Source of the DNA: Salvator merianae
Taxonomy: Eukaryota; Chordata; Lepidosauria; Squamata; Teiidae
Assembly (NCBI GenBank): GCA_003586115.2
Contig: QVOM02000116.1
Coordinates: forward strand, 37,038,372-37,102,371
Length of the DNA: 64,000 nt
Reading direction: 5' to 3'
Shown here: positions 23,601-39,560 of the stretch, piece by piece
How the letters are laid out: every line of letters starts with the position of its first letter
Numbering within the stretch: position 1 is the first letter of the stretch
Notes under the pieces: model-generated
The model's input: only the letters and a program-made list of their open reading frames with translations
What the model was told of the DNA's origin: nothing
Database searches by the model: none
Made by a program: the position numbers and the translations under genes

Positions 23601-26600
23601 AGCAGCAGTTCCACCAGCAGACATACACTGACACAGGCCGCAGTCACATGTTTACATTTTAGTTTGTTTTTGGAACATACAGGGGACTGAGGCCATTTTT
23701 GGCCTCCTCCAGTCTGGTCACACCTTACCATTCCATGGCTGCTGCTGCTGTCACGTGAGCCTTTGCGGTAAAAGGTAAGGGAGGACAGTGTGTGTGGGGG
23801 GGGGACTGACAGGAAGTGGCTGCAACTGTGGCAGCGGACACTGGGGCATGAGGGTGCTGTGGGAGGCGATGGGGGTTTTGGGGGTGGTGGGAGGAGGCAG
23901 ACATGGCAGCCGGGCAGACAGTGGGAGGGCAGCCAGAGGCAGCCTGGCTGGGTTTGTTTCTTGCTGAAACGGCTCTGTGCTGGGAATATCTGAATTTAGG
24001 ATAATCCAATTCCAGGCAGGAAAGACCTCGGACAAACTGGTAACACAATTTAGCATCTGGTTTCTGAGGACTTGAGCCGGTTTCTGTCTTCAAACAATAT
24101 GAGGTGTGAGCATGGCTATACAGTTTTGACCCTTATAGTACTGTACATTATATTAAGGTAATTATTGTCATGAGAGAATGTGGTCACAAAATATAAAAAT
24201 CAAAATTTCTCAGCACTTACCTTGTGCATGTCATAATTGAAAAGGTTATTGTTAAGGTATATGCCACAGAGAACAAAGGGAGCACTTCCTTGACATTTTT
24301 TTCAAACTCTTCCTGTCTGGATAGTGAGGTAAAATAGACTACCTGTTGAATTAAAAAAAACCAAATAACCTGAAATATGTTTGCTTTTTAATATATGCTT
24401 CCAAAATTTAAAGAAAGGAATTGGTTGTTAAGTACTTCTCTTGTGGATTTGGAAAGCTAGCCTCAGTGGGCAGGGCATTCCATCACCATGATCAGGTGCC
24501 ATTCTCAAGAAGGCCCTGCTGTGTATCTCTTCTGTGTTATGGTTCCCAGCACTAAGACATGCAAGAAAGCTACTTTGGCAAATCTGACCTTCCCTAAACA
24601 ATGGATTATGCCCATACTAATAAAACCAACATTGAAACATACACAAAAGAGAAAGTGGAGTCAAGTTCTGAGCTACTGGGTGTGAGAAAGCCTTCTCTGC
24701 CTTGTTATTATGGGACACTCTGTTGCTCTAGCTCCCTCCCCTTCTTCCTCTCCTATGGAGATCAGCATATCTGAGCGCAAATGAGTGCAGCCCATCACAG
24801 CTTTTTATATTTAAGAGCACACACAAACACTGTGCAAAAATTTGCCCAAGCTGTAGGTATTGTTCATATTCCACTGGTGGCAGTTTATTTATAATTTGCA
24901 TTTTATAACAGATTTCAACAGTTCAAATTAAATATTAAAATTAAAAACACACAGTATCCAAAAGAGGAAGAAAAATGCCCCTTCAGCTAAAGGCATGGGT
25001 AAAGAGGTGTGTCTTCACCAAGTGCCCAGATGTGTAAAGCGACGTCACTTGATGCACCTCAAAAGGTTGGTGCAAAGCTCACACAGCCTAAGCTTGGATG
25101 TCCAGATTACGTTGCGTGCTGCTTGTAAAACTTTGCACAACTGGTTTGCTTCGACATATTTCAGATTTGAGGATATGTTGCCCTTGGGAAGCACGAAAGA
25201 CACTCAATATGAACACATCGTTCTCTACTTACTTAGGGTGCATCCAGCCAAAGTCTCTGAATCAGACTTGATATATATTGGCACTTGCTCCAGCCCCAGA
25301 GGTGGAAGGCACAGTGTCCACATGTGCCCGGCACTTCTGAGCCTCACAAACTCTGAAGCTGAGGAATCAAAGCTGCCTGGCCTTGAAGCTTCTGCACGGT
25401 TCCATGAAGGGACACACAGAAAGGGGGTGAGAAAGTCGCCCGTTTTCAGGGTGCTGCTTATCGGAATCCTACAAAGCCTGACTGAGGGAAGCTGCCTGTG
25501 CTGCCGCTGCCCGTCCACACAATGGTGGCGTGAACACCTGAGGGTGGCAAGTGCCCCGGAGCTGTACTTCCTGCACTGTGCAAGGGATGCCTTCGGGGGT
25601 GCTTGCTCCTGCTTGGAGGGGGGTGAAGGAGGGGGGTGCATATCCGCTGTGCCTGTCAGGCCTTCACCAGGGGCCCTTCTCGCTCAGGGCGGATGCAGCC
25701 CTTGCCCTCCCCTGGTTTCCAGATCGTCCAGAGTAGTGACTTCATCATTCATTCATATATCTGTCCCACCCTGCACTCAAAGTTCTCAGGGCGGGTCACA
25801 ATAAAATCATTATAAGATTAGATAAAACAGATTAGCTAAAGCAGTCCCAGGGCCGGCTTGGGGAAGGTATGCTGTTCCCTCAGCCGAAGGCGAGAGAAAA
25901 AAGGTGCAGTAGTGCTCTAGTCAACACCCCGTTCAATTTCTATTTCGTGAACGAGCTGCCCTTTTCATAGTGGGCCATGGCGGTAAGTGCTGCAGGACAT
26001 GCTAGCAGAGTGGACATGTATGCTGTATGAAGCATTTGGAATGACCCTCCCCTTGTGAGGGCTGAGTTTGGCAGGAGGATGGGAAGGGGATATCATTTAG
26101 TGGCCTGATGTGATGCTGGGTGGCCCCACCCTTTCCATCCTCAGAAAAAGGATGAGCTGGGTAAGAGCTCACCTTACTCCGGGCCCAAGTTTTCCAGGGC
26201 TTCCACCTAGCAAGATCAGCCGCCAGGTAAGAGGATTGTGGCTACTTTGCATGCCTTAAGAAGCATTCAAAAGGGCCGTCTGTACATCCCTATTTTGGTA
26301 GGTTGTGTTGGTCCAGGAGCAGGGCCAACAGAAATCCCCCTCAGTAGACAGCAGGGGCAAAAGTCCGTTACAGACACCTGTGTAAAGGGAAGAAGAGGCC
26401 ACTTTCCGAGGAGGTAAATTCATCCCACCACTGGGATTTCCTGCCCACATGGCGGCTTCAGAACACTTTAAAAGCTTTGCCAGATTTTCCTGCTCACTCC
26501 CGTGCCTTTGGCCTCTTTGTGGCATGTGCCTAGACACAATGAAGTGAAGAAGGGGGACCCTGTTCATAAGGGCAAAGTGCCCCTCCGGGCAGAAAAAGTG

Positions 26601-27474
26601 GAGCATGACGCCCCCTCTTGACAAGTAAGGTCGCTACCTACAAACCATTTTCCGCCAGGAAAGTACGAAGCGCCAACTTCCGAGTCAGATGCAACCAACA
26701 ACCTACCCGAACAGAGGAGAAGTTCAACCTGCCGAGCATCCCCGGGATGCGCTCCAGAAACGCCCTGAGCCAGAGGTTGCTGTCTTCTCGTTGCGAAGCT
26801 TCGTCTTCCCGCAAATAATAGACAAGGCGCAGCGCTTTCGCTGCCCGCACGGGACGCGCCTGTTCAGCAGCTCCGGGGTCCACGGTGACCCCACCCAGGT
26901 GAAATCCAAGGAAAAAGCGGCCTTGGAAGAGCGGGAAAGTGAGGTTGGGCAGCAGCACCTCGATCCGCGCCGGGTCGCCTTGCACAGCGCTGAACAGCGG
27001 GTTGGGGCTGCTGCATTGGTTACTGGAGCTGGTGCGGGCGCAGACGCCCTCGAAGGTGGCTCCGTTGTCGGCCCTGAATCCCCGTACGGCCGCGTCGAGC
27101 GCCAGCAGCTCAGCGAAAGCCGCGCGCGTGAGGAGCGACGCCCCGTCGGCGGCGGCCACAGCTATGAAGGAGACGAAGGTCCCTTCGGTGCTGAGCCGCA
27201 CAGCAGAGAAGCGCTGGGCGTCGTCGGTCGGGAAATGCGTGCGCACGAAGCGGCGCTCGTTTTTGGCAGGCCCGCCGGCAGGCGTGAACTGGCGTTCGAT
27301 GTCGTTGTCCTCGCGGCTCCTCAGGAAGAGGAAGCCGGAGCTTAAGGCGCCCGTGAGCACCAAAGACAGCAGCAGAAAGGGCCACGGGTGGGCGCCCACG
27401 GAGTCGCCTAGGACGCGGAGCGCGCGCGACAGGGGCTGCACCACGCAGTCGGTGTGGCAGTTTCTCACACCCAT
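16077..27474 (-). CDS. PTCHD3: PTCHD3-like gene A, whole gene (4 exons, 877 aa)
   Basis: The coding sequence is complement of 26707-27474, 24221-24342, 21049-21194 and 16077-17674, with all junctions GT-AG and phases 0, 2, 1. The product is a Patched-related, RND-superfamily membrane protein: TM1, a large ectodomain, the TM2-6 sterol-sensing-like block, a second ectodomain and TM7-12. The TM4 motif GVGVDDMF and the TM10 motif GFSVDFSAH both keep the ion-relay Asp of RND proteins. Mammalian PTCHD3 is known as a male-germ-cell protein of unresolved substrate. The frame shows no stop or frameshift. The start is the first ATG in the GC-rich exon, aligned with copies B and C. The ectodomain asparagine sequon N-C-S before 'SPNPL', present in B and C, is N-Q-C-S here. 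The family is secure; one-to-one orthology with mammalian PTCHD3 is likely but not proven. Confidence 0.88.
17781..17890. repeat. SINE-like fragment in intron 3 of copy A
   Basis: It carries 'gtagccatgttagtctggat' and 'gttggtagcatgagcttttg', the reverse of the repeat at 15234-15345. It keeps a frame open in phase with exon 4 from an ATG at 17900. Confidence 0.6.
18053..18194. mobile_element. Near-perfect palindromic MITE, 142 bp
   Basis: The whole element is an inverted repeat: arms of about 70 bp start GGGCCTTTCTGCACTTTCTA and differ at only one or two positions, with a loop of a few bases near 18123. Perfect 3-bp target duplications, cag, flank it (18050-18052, 18195-18197). It lies in intron 3 of PTCHD3-like A and would be transcribed as a long hairpin. 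Shorter relatives are at 29491-29583 and around 20326-20372. Confidence 0.9.
18195..18560. mobile_element. Further MITE-like sequence next to the palindrome
   Basis: A segment with internal mirrored words (ccatggcaatggc / gccatggtgatca at 18220-18290) ends in ggtaagtgcaaacaggtcc near 18544. The same end word occurs at 21786-21808 and a variant at 30132-30149, so this is probably a related element. Its left border is not resolved. Confidence 0.4.
19080..19990 (+). repeat. CR1-like LINE fragment, deleted and interrupted
   Basis: The plus strand shows an endonuclease-type block (IDIIGITET..., IPGYKLYR, GGGVALYIKEDI at 19100-19250), then after a gap RT blocks DGIHLRIPKE, LLAKMCNLSLRLGFV, HWKVVNVIPNFKNGS, VDIVYLDFQK and NWLKDRKQRVVING up to about 19960. 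Stops, frameshifts and a missing middle show it is dead. A MITE sits at 19284-19475. Confidence 0.8.
19284..19475. mobile_element. MITE inserted in the CR1-like LINE
   Basis: The right end reverse-complements to GGGCCTGTTCGTACTTTGTG; the left end is decayed (AGCCTTCCACAGG). Both sides carry cag (19281-19283, 19476-19478). The LINE reading resumes directly after it. Confidence 0.6.
20020..20390. mobile_element. MITE-related sequence with a small palindrome
   Basis: Repeated 'caatccggcctgg'-type words are followed by a hairpin of 'ccaccttagaatgggataat' and its complement at about 20326-20372, ending acaaaaggccc. The inner arms match the 18053 palindrome. Outer borders are unclear, so two elements may be superimposed. 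Confidence 0.45.
20915..21007. mobile_element. Partial MITE of the 'ccagcaagcatactagga' family
   Basis: The right half reads 'aagggaggctcctaggacac' then 'tatactggtcagtgcagaat' and caccc. It matches the right ends of elements at 28611-29388, 54556-54763 and 57743-57909. The left half is missing or too diverged. It abuts exon 3 of copy A by about 40 bp. Confidence 0.55.
21049..21194 (-). CDS. PTCHD3: PTCHD3-like A, exon 3
   Basis: This 146-bp exon lies between acceptor ttttacag and donor gtaagt. It encodes [20 protein letters not shown] and the next membrane helices, ending in the Gly that precedes the VGVDD motif. Phases 2 and 1 join it seamlessly to exons 2 and 4. Confidence 0.9.
21617..21805. 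repeat. MITE-like fragment in intron 2 of copy A
   Basis: Shares 'acccggaagagg', a mirrored 'caatccagttgctcc' segment and the end word ggtaagtgcaaacaggt with 18350-18545. It is probably another copy of that poorly bounded element. Confidence 0.4.
22000..24180. other. Intron 2 of copy A, remaining sequence
   Basis: No gene is seen. At 23415-23540 there is a reverse LINE-tail-like motif ('tgtatttatatcctgcctgt' ... 'cttagggcagttcatg'). GC-rich sequence at 23730-23990 has frames on both strands but no domain. Confidence 0.5.
24221..24342 (-). CDS. PTCHD3: PTCHD3-like A, exon 2
   Basis: This 122-bp exon lies between acceptor ttcaacag and donor gtaagt. It encodes VVYFTSLSRQEEFEKN followed by the start of TM2. 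It is too short to stand out as an open frame and was found by matching splice sites and the equivalent exons in copies B and C. Confidence 0.88.
24880..26120. repeat. Two LINE/SINE-tail type repeats in intron 1 of copy A
   Basis: At 24890-25020 ('cagtttatttataatttgca' then 'gtaaagaggtgtgtcttcac') and 25738-25900 ('tcattcattcatatatctgt' then 'ctcagggcgggtcac') the sequence looks like reverse-oriented 3' tails of L2/CR1-clade retroelements. The 269-codon open frame from 24995 runs through this and has no recognisable domain. Confidence 0.5.
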
Positions 27475-27560
27475 CGCCTTTGCGCCTTAAAAGTTGCCGC
27501 GAAAAAGATGAAGCGGCGGCGGCGCTCTCAGTGGTAGCCGCAATACACCAGCAGGGTGCA
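26690..27560. promoter_or_regulatory. CpG-rich 5' region of PTCHD3-like A
   Basis: Exon 1 and the sequence just upstream are GC-rich with dense CpG, in sharp contrast to the AT-rich surroundings. This is typical of a vertebrate CpG-island promoter or first exon. No clear TATA box is visible upstream of the ATG at 27474. Transcription start is not determinable here. Confidence 0.55.
26707..27474 (-). CDS. PTCHD3: PTCHD3-like A, exon 1
   Basis: It encodes 256 residues: a short cytosolic start with paired Cys, TM1 (HPWPFLLLSLVLTGALSSG region) and most of the first extracellular domain. The exon ends ...GTTCGG|gtaggt in phase 0, at the same codon (Arg) as in copies B and C. The apparent reading frame beyond 26707 is intronic. 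Confidence 0.9.
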
Positions 27561-28605
27561 GAGGAAAGTAGATAGCAGTCCGTTACTTCTGAAGTGAATG
27601 GCGAGAGGTTGGTTTTGCTGCTCGCCGCTGGTGCGCTGCGTAACTTTCGGCCTGACACCGAAATAAGTCCACAGAGCTGGCGCTCGCCTGAGAGCATCGG
27701 CACAGTTTAAAATTGTGAAAACAAATCTGAAAGGAAAAAAGAAATGGCCGATGGGAGGAGGGGTGGGGGGTGGCGCAGCCGGGAAGCGCACGACTGGCCG
27801 GCTGGCTGCTGTCTCTTGACGTGTGACGGAAGAGGTGGGATTCTATAAACAGAATTTTTCTATTAGGGGAAGGAAAACACCGGGGGAATTCCCGCTCGAC
27901 GGCGGGGGACTGAAGGGTTTTGTCAGGATCTTTATCCTGCCCGCGCTAGGGAAACTCCTGAATGACACATCGCATTCTTGAACTGAAAGCGATGGTGGAA
28001 ATTATTTTTTAATTTCGCTCGCTCGAGAAATTCCATGTTCTTGCTTATCCTTTGCTGTCGCGAGGTTGGATTTGGATGAGGTAGTGTGGAGAAGAAAGTG
28101 TTGGGCTCGCCGCTGGAAAACTAGGGTTCACGTCCCCTCACCTATGGGTGGAAGCTCACTTTTTCCCGCGTTCCAGGGTCGTTGTGAGGATAAAAATGGA
28201 GGGACAGAGAAGAATTGTTAAGACAGAAATTAGTGAAATAACTGCAAAGAGGCATTAGAGCTGTCTTGTGCTCTGAGGACTGCTCCCCTCTGCTGCCGAA
28301 GAAGACTTGGCTGTGGCTGCTTGCGGACAGGCAGAATATTCACCTGAGGCTGGGCTGGAGCTGCAGGTGGGCCTTAAGATGCAACCCCTGGATTGCTGGG
28401 GTGGGGCCAGGCAGTGGTAAATGAGGTTGTTATACTCAAAAGCTTTCAGGTTGTTGAAAACAATGAGCATGATATGATTGTAAGCAGGTTTTGTGCGCTG
28501 CCAGGCATCCAGTGCGGTAACACGACTGTTGATTCTGCAGAACTTTGCAAAACACAAAACCACAAACAGACTTCCTGGTATTGTGGTCTACTGATAGATA
28601 ATAAT
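27561..28605. other. Region between genes A and B, no gene seen
   Basis: This sequence lies upstream of copy A. The part to about 28160 is moderately CpG-rich and could hold promoter or 5' UTR sequence for copy A; the rest is unremarkable. Confidence 0.4.
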
Positions 28606-28610
28606 ACTTA

Positions 28611-29388
28611 GGTGATTCTGCACTGACTGATATACAGGACCAGCAAATGTACTAGGATCCTCCCTTCTGCACACTGGTGTGGTCTAAGGGAGGCCCCTTA
28701 TACTGCACCACTGTGTGGAAGGGCCTTTTTGCACTGAGCTCGGTAGACCATTCCCAGTAGTTGGCTTCGAACCGGAGAGGTTGGGGAATGCTCGGTGCCA
28801 TTTGCACTCCCGGCCAGAAGAACGGACCCGAAGCCGACCAGCACCAGGAACAGTGCGAATGGCATTGCTAGTTCGCTCCCACACGCCACACCCACTTCGC
28901 ACCCGTTTTGCACCTTCGTACCCACTTCGTAACCAGGGGCTCGTTACAAAGCCGGCTTTGTAATGGCAGCTCGGCTGCCAAGCCCAAAGGGCTATCCCGG
29001 GTACGAAGCATCGTACCAGGGTACGAAAACTGCGCACCCCGGGTATGAAGACATCGCACCCGGATGTGAAAACTTCGCACCCCGCATGCGCAGCCGCGCC
29101 AGCCACGCCCGATGCTGTTGCAAACAGTGCGAACGCACCGTGCCCGATCTTCGCTCCATCGCACAGGTCGGGATGAAGACAAGCTTTTACTTGTCTTGCC
29201 TTATCCAGCTTCGGGTTCGAATCGGGTACGAAGTGGTTCGGATCAGGTGAGGCTCGTGCCCGCGGCGGTGCGAACGCTCCGTTCTAGCGAGCGGACAAGA
29301 ACGTTCCACCGCTACAGTGCGAACAGGCCCGAAGAGAGGCTCCTGGTATGCTTGCTGGTCATGTATACCAGCCAGTGTAAAATCACCC
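28611..29388. mobile_element. Outer MITE split by a nested element
   Basis: The left arm starts GGTGATTCTGCACTGACTG (28611). The right arm, reverse-complemented, starts GGGTGATTTTACACTGGCTG (29388). tta flanks both sides (28608-28610, 29389-29391). The sequence breaks at 28720 and resumes at 29331. Siblings at 57743-57909 and 54556-54763 read across the break with 'tggaagggag'. Confidence 0.8.
28721..29330. mobile_element. Inner MITE, 610 bp, nested in the element above
   Basis: It begins GGGCCTTTTTGCACTGAGCT and ends gtgcgaacaggccc, with a perfect gaa duplication (28718-28720, 29331-29333). It is the inverted relative of the 10277-10853 element, sharing the 'cccgggtacgaagc'-type interior and the 'aagacaagcttttacttgtc' word. 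There is no transposase. Confidence 0.88.
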
Positions 29389-29490
29389 TTAGAATATAAC
29401 ATAATTTGATTAAAGGGCAAGAAAGGAAAGGAGAGTTATTTTGAAACCTGTTCTCATTGTGCAGTAAGTTTTCTTGTCATCTAATTATTT

Positions 29491-29583
29491 GGAGCCTTTT
29501 CACACTTTCCAACTTAGAATGGGATAATTAAAGTCCAGCTACTCCCAGTACAGCTGTGAAGCACTGCACAGCTGTAAAGGCCC
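29491..29583. mobile_element. Internally deleted palindromic MITE, 93 bp
   Basis: Starts GGAGCCTTTTCACACTTTCC and ends gctgtaaaggccc, flanked by ttt on both sides (29488-29490, 29584-29586). The left arm follows the 18053 palindrome; most of the right arm is lost. Confidence 0.7.
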
Positions 29584-29649
29584 TTTTATTCTCTATCATC
29601 TGAACCTACTGTTTAGGGTAGAAAATGCTGGGCTCCCTCCACCAATTTA

Positions 29650-30149
29650 GGCTAGGTCCCTACATACCTTGTAGGAATGGTCTCTGAAGACCATTCCCAG
29701 CTGGTGAAGAACAGGATCAGCTGAGGCCATTGGCTTGCTGAATGCTGGTACTGGCCCTTTCCTGTCTAGCCACTCTACCAATGCAAATAACAGGTCTTCC
29801 TGTTCTGCTGCTGGGGGAATGTCCTTACACTGGACATCCCACTCCCCTTGCCACAATTGGACAAGGGGACGTCGCGCCCAGTGCATGAGGGTGGGGCAAG
29901 CCATGAAGTTCAGACCTTCAATCCTTGAAGGACCAGACCTAAAGGCCCCTCGCTTCGCAACCACTGGAAGTGTGGTGGATGCACCATTCCTGATGCTGCA
30001 GGAGAGCTTTTGGACAGCATTTAAGCTGTCCACAGCAGCTAAGCTTTGGGAACGGGTTGGGGTGGCTCAGGAACAGTTGCAGCAGATTGCAGTACGAAAG
30101 CAGCATTCCCGTGACTGGAACCTGTCCCCCCGGTAAGCGCAAAAAGGCC
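29650..30149. repeat. Unresolved MITE-like segment
   Basis: The right end ggtaagcgcaaaaaggcc resembles ends at 18544 and 21808. The interior has mirrored words (aatggtctctgaagaccatt at 29678-29697). The left border and target duplication are not established. Confidence 0.35.
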
Positions 30150-30895
30150 TTAATAACTGAATGATTGTCGTTTCGTATAATGAAGTGGTTTGATTCCTGC
30201 AGTGGATTCTTCTCTCAACTACCATCTAGGTAGCCATTCCACCACCAGGCTGCCCAGCTATCACGTCTTATTTTCTCTCTTCTTCCCGCCCAATCCTCTT
30301 TTCCTCATATGTCATGTCTATTTAGATCGTAAGGTTGACATTATATATTATAAGCTGCTTTGACAGGTTTTTCTAAGCTTAAGTGTAAGATAAAAATACA
30401 TAGAATAAAAAAAGAGAAATTTCATTGGGCGATCACAAGCAATTGTCTCTTCTTTTAGTTGCTGGCTTTGTATAAGTAGCAGTTGCTTGTACAATGTGAT
30501 AATTACACTGCTGTGGTGTATGAGGGACTATGCATTTTATTGACTCTGTAAGAGAAAAACTGCATTTGGAAAAGCTTGGTAATGGGAGGTGTAACTAATG
30601 GCCTTTCTGTACTCACCTCCCCATGGTCCGAACCAGTGAGTCTGGACCAGCCAGGCCTGCTGGTTTGGATCATGTAAAGGCAATGTTGGCCTGTGACTTT
30701 AAGGGCGGGTGTTTGCGCCCCGCGCCCCGCCTGCAGAAGCATTTTGAGGAAGAGAAAAATGACAAGGATTGTGCCTGTTCTCCAGCTCAGGTCAGCCTAT
30801 GGGTGGGAATTCCTGTCATACAATGTTCTGATGGTACCCTTTCTGAGGGATCCTCAGAAGAGTCCTCATTCTGCTATTTTTGAAGCATCTATTTT

Positions 30896-31018
30896 GGGTG
30901 CTTTTCACACAGGGTCTTATTCGAGGATATATCCCAGATTAGGGGCCTGCCATAGTCTGTGCTACCATGCAGATAGCAGGCCCTTATTCTGAGATATATC
31001 CCCAAAATCCAGAAAGCC
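30896..31018. mobile_element. MITE of the 'ttattctggatatatccc' family
   Basis: Arms 'cttattcgaggatatatccc' and 'cccttattctgagatatatc' are inverted around a 'gcctgccatagtctgtgc' core, as in 15440-15619. The ends are degraded. Confidence 0.6.
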
Positions 31019-31064
31019 CAAGTTATATTCATAAATTACATAGAAGACATCAAGGTTGCACCTT

Positions 31065-31572
31065 GGCCCTTGTTCACACTTTGCGAGAGGAACATTCCTG
31101 TCCACTCGCTAGTAAGGTGCGTTCACACCTGCAAACAGAGTGAGCCGCCTTGAAGCTCACCGAAGCCCACCTGATGCTCACCTGAAGCTGAGTAGCGCTG
31201 GTGAAGAAAAAAACAGTCCGGAATCCGACTAGTGTGATCAGGTGAGGTTCAGCGCTGCTGCATTCACACCACTTCCACGTTTGGAGCAGCACCGGGGCAG
31301 GGACCACATAGTCATGCATGTGCTGTCTGGCACTCTGAAGCCAGCCATTGCTGGCTTCAAACTGTGGTGTTTGGTCTGGGATCTGGACCCTGGTGGCCAT
31401 TCTGAAGATGGTGAGTATACTAGTGTGCTTCCATTCGTACTGCTTCCAGCACAGGTTGGCTTCCAGGGAGTTCCAGCGCTGACGGATGTGAACACATTAC
31501 ACTCTATCCGATGCTGACCGGTCCCAACCATGCTAATTATACCGTTCCACTCCTGTAAGTGCAAAAATGCCT
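31065..31572. mobile_element. MITE, 508 bp, sibling of the outer element at 10234
   Basis: Starts GGCCCTTGTTCACACTTTGC and ends gtaagtgcaaaaatgcct, with ctt on both sides (31062-31064, 31573-31575). Inner blocks 'gcccacctgatgctcacctg' and 'cgttccactcctgtaagtgc' match 10234-11330. It lacks the 577-bp inner insertion and so serves as an empty-site reference. Confidence 0.75.
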
Positions 31573-31649
31573 CTTGTCTCCTCTTTTCCACATTGATCCC
31601 ATCACTTGGATCAATTAACTTGTTTGGGCTACACTTTCCATGAATCTTA

Positions 31650-31829
31650 GGCTTTTTCTGCACTGGGCCGTATTCTGGACTATATCCCAGAATAGGGACC
31701 TGCCTTTCACATGCTGCTGCAGACTACAGCAAGCCCTGGGTGGGGCCTGCCGCAGACAGCACCGCCATGCAGATAGCAGGCCCCAATTCCAGGATATAAT
31801 CTGGAATAAGGCTCAGTGCAGAAAGAGGC
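31650..31829. mobile_element. MITE, 180 bp, sister of 15440-15619
   Basis: Inverted ends GGCTTTTTCTGCACTGGGCC / cagtgcagaaagaggc, with arms 'ctggactatatcccagaata' and 'ccaggatataatctggaata'. The target duplication is not clear (tta / aca). Confidence 0.7.
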
Positions 31830-33270
31830 ACAGTGGCTTAAGAGCAATTGACTGGAAGAATGTCCTCCTTCATAAATTAGTTTCATTGCAATAGGAAAAA
31901 GCTGAAGTGGGCAACAGGCATAGCTGAGCTCCTAGTCCAAGCAGCCCTAATCAGTAGAGTCGGTGGCCAAGAATGATAGGCTTTGTAGTCTAGGGGTGTT
32001 TTTACACTTTTCACCTTAGAACAGGATAATGGGTGTTCTGACCATGGCTTGCTCATGGAAGGTACCTGGAAAGTATTGCAAAGAAACCATATTGGAAGAG
32101 AAACTCCATTTTAAACTGATAATTTTTCCTTTGCTCCCCCCCTTTTCAAACTTCATTCGTGAAAAGAAGTTTGTTGTAAACAGGAATTCCGTCAAGGCAT
32201 GTTCCAACTGGCAAGAGCTAGCCTTTTGTTTTTGCCTGGATTCTGTTTTTGTTTTGCAAACGTTGTTTTTCACACTTGGAACAGCATTGGATTCAATTAC
32301 TTCTTGGGTTCAGTGTCTCCTCCAGTCCTTCACCAACTTGATTGGATTAGTCCTCTTAATTTACATTTAACTGGTAAACAAAATGCAAAGCTATCCCTCA
32401 CTTCACATTTTGCTTACTCCACCCCTGTTCTGCAGTAACCAATAATTTTAAACTTGTAAGTTTAAATGCACCTATCAGAAAAGAGAGATTTCAAGGCATC
32501 TCTTGTCCAATGACCTGCTTGTTCTGAGGCATACTGCTGAGGCAGTATGGAGACCTGGAGGCTCCGTGAATAGTCATGGCAAGCTTCGCACGGGGCGCGA
32601 ACACCCGGGCTTAAAGCTTCCGGCCACTGCTGATCTCAGAGTACAAGCTCATGGCATTTCAAAATGGCTTACCTCACTGTAAGGAGTACCCACATTCTTC
32701 ATAATTTGAGCCCTGGCTTGATTTCCTTTGTGGTCACATCACCACCAGGTCCAGCCAGTTTTCTTCTGTTTCACTCAACATTGCTTTTTCCAAATATCGC
32801 AAAGAGGCTGCTGCAGGTCCAACCCTGAATCGTAGGTGGGACACTGACACAGAGATGAAAGTGAGGTACTTTTGTGAGGAGGCGAAAGTGAAGTGCTTTT
32901 GTGAGAGCATTAGCCATGGTATAATGTTAAACAAAATAACTTCAGATAGTCACCTGAGCAATTGTCTCACTCTATGTCATCTGAGATACACTACAGTGAG
33001 CTAATGACTGAAAAAAGGTGTTTGGAATCTTCCCATAAAACATAAACAGAATATTTTAAGCTGGATATTTATGTTAAGTACACATTACAGAAGAAAGCTT
33101 AGATGCCTATGGAACAACTCAAGATGATTTTTCTCTGTCATCTGCTAAGGAAATACAAGGGCCTCATGAGCAGTCTTGGTCCTTCTGAAATGAAACCTGC
33201 TGTGATTCATGTTGCCACTTTGACAAGATACAAGTTCATAGTATTCCCCTCAAAAACTAAGCATCACCGA
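31830..33270. other. 3' flank of copy B, no gene seen
   Basis: AT-rich intergenic sequence. A degraded palindrome start ('acacttttcaccttagaaca') lies at about 32005-32030. Nothing else is recognised. Confidence 0.5.
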
Positions 33271-33274
33271 GGTG

Positions 33275-33310
33275 TTTTTTTTTTTTTTTTTGAAGAAGCA
33301 CTGTTTGGTT

Positions 33311-33315
<5 letters not shown>
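33275..33315 (-). terminator. Poly(A) signal overlapping the stop of copy B, then A17
   Basis: On the minus strand the TAA stop (33313-33311) lies inside AATAAA (33315-33310). Eighteen bases further on begins a run of 17 A (33291-33275). The spacing is that of an mRNA 3' end. Confidence 0.6.
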
Positions 33316-39349
<6,034 letters not shown>

Positions 39350-39560
39350 CTCCGTCGATGCCACCGCCAACCTTTCTTGGAGCGCGTAAAGGCCCGTTGC
39401 TTCAAGGCAAAGCCGGCTTTAGAGCTGTGCGTTAGGGGGCGAGGACTGTCGCTTGCGCCGGCCTGACATCGAGGAGACCAGGCTCTATCCGTTGCGGGGT
39501 GCGTGGGCGTCGTTCTCCTCCTGACGTGGATGCGTTCCATTCTACGGTCCTCCTGTCCCG

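Noticed and set aside
24995..25804. 269-codon open frame on the plus strand
   Set aside because: It begins in LINE-tail-like sequence, has no domain, and lies in intron 1 of copy A in antisense; likely chance.
26689..27490. Long plus-strand frames opposite exon 1 of copy A
   Set aside because: These are composition shadows of a GC-rich coding exon; the same occurs opposite exon 1 of B and C.
39350..39370. Upstream extension of the copy B coding sequence
   Set aside because: The extra seven codons lack an ATG; the ATG at 39349 aligns with the other copies and has G at -3.
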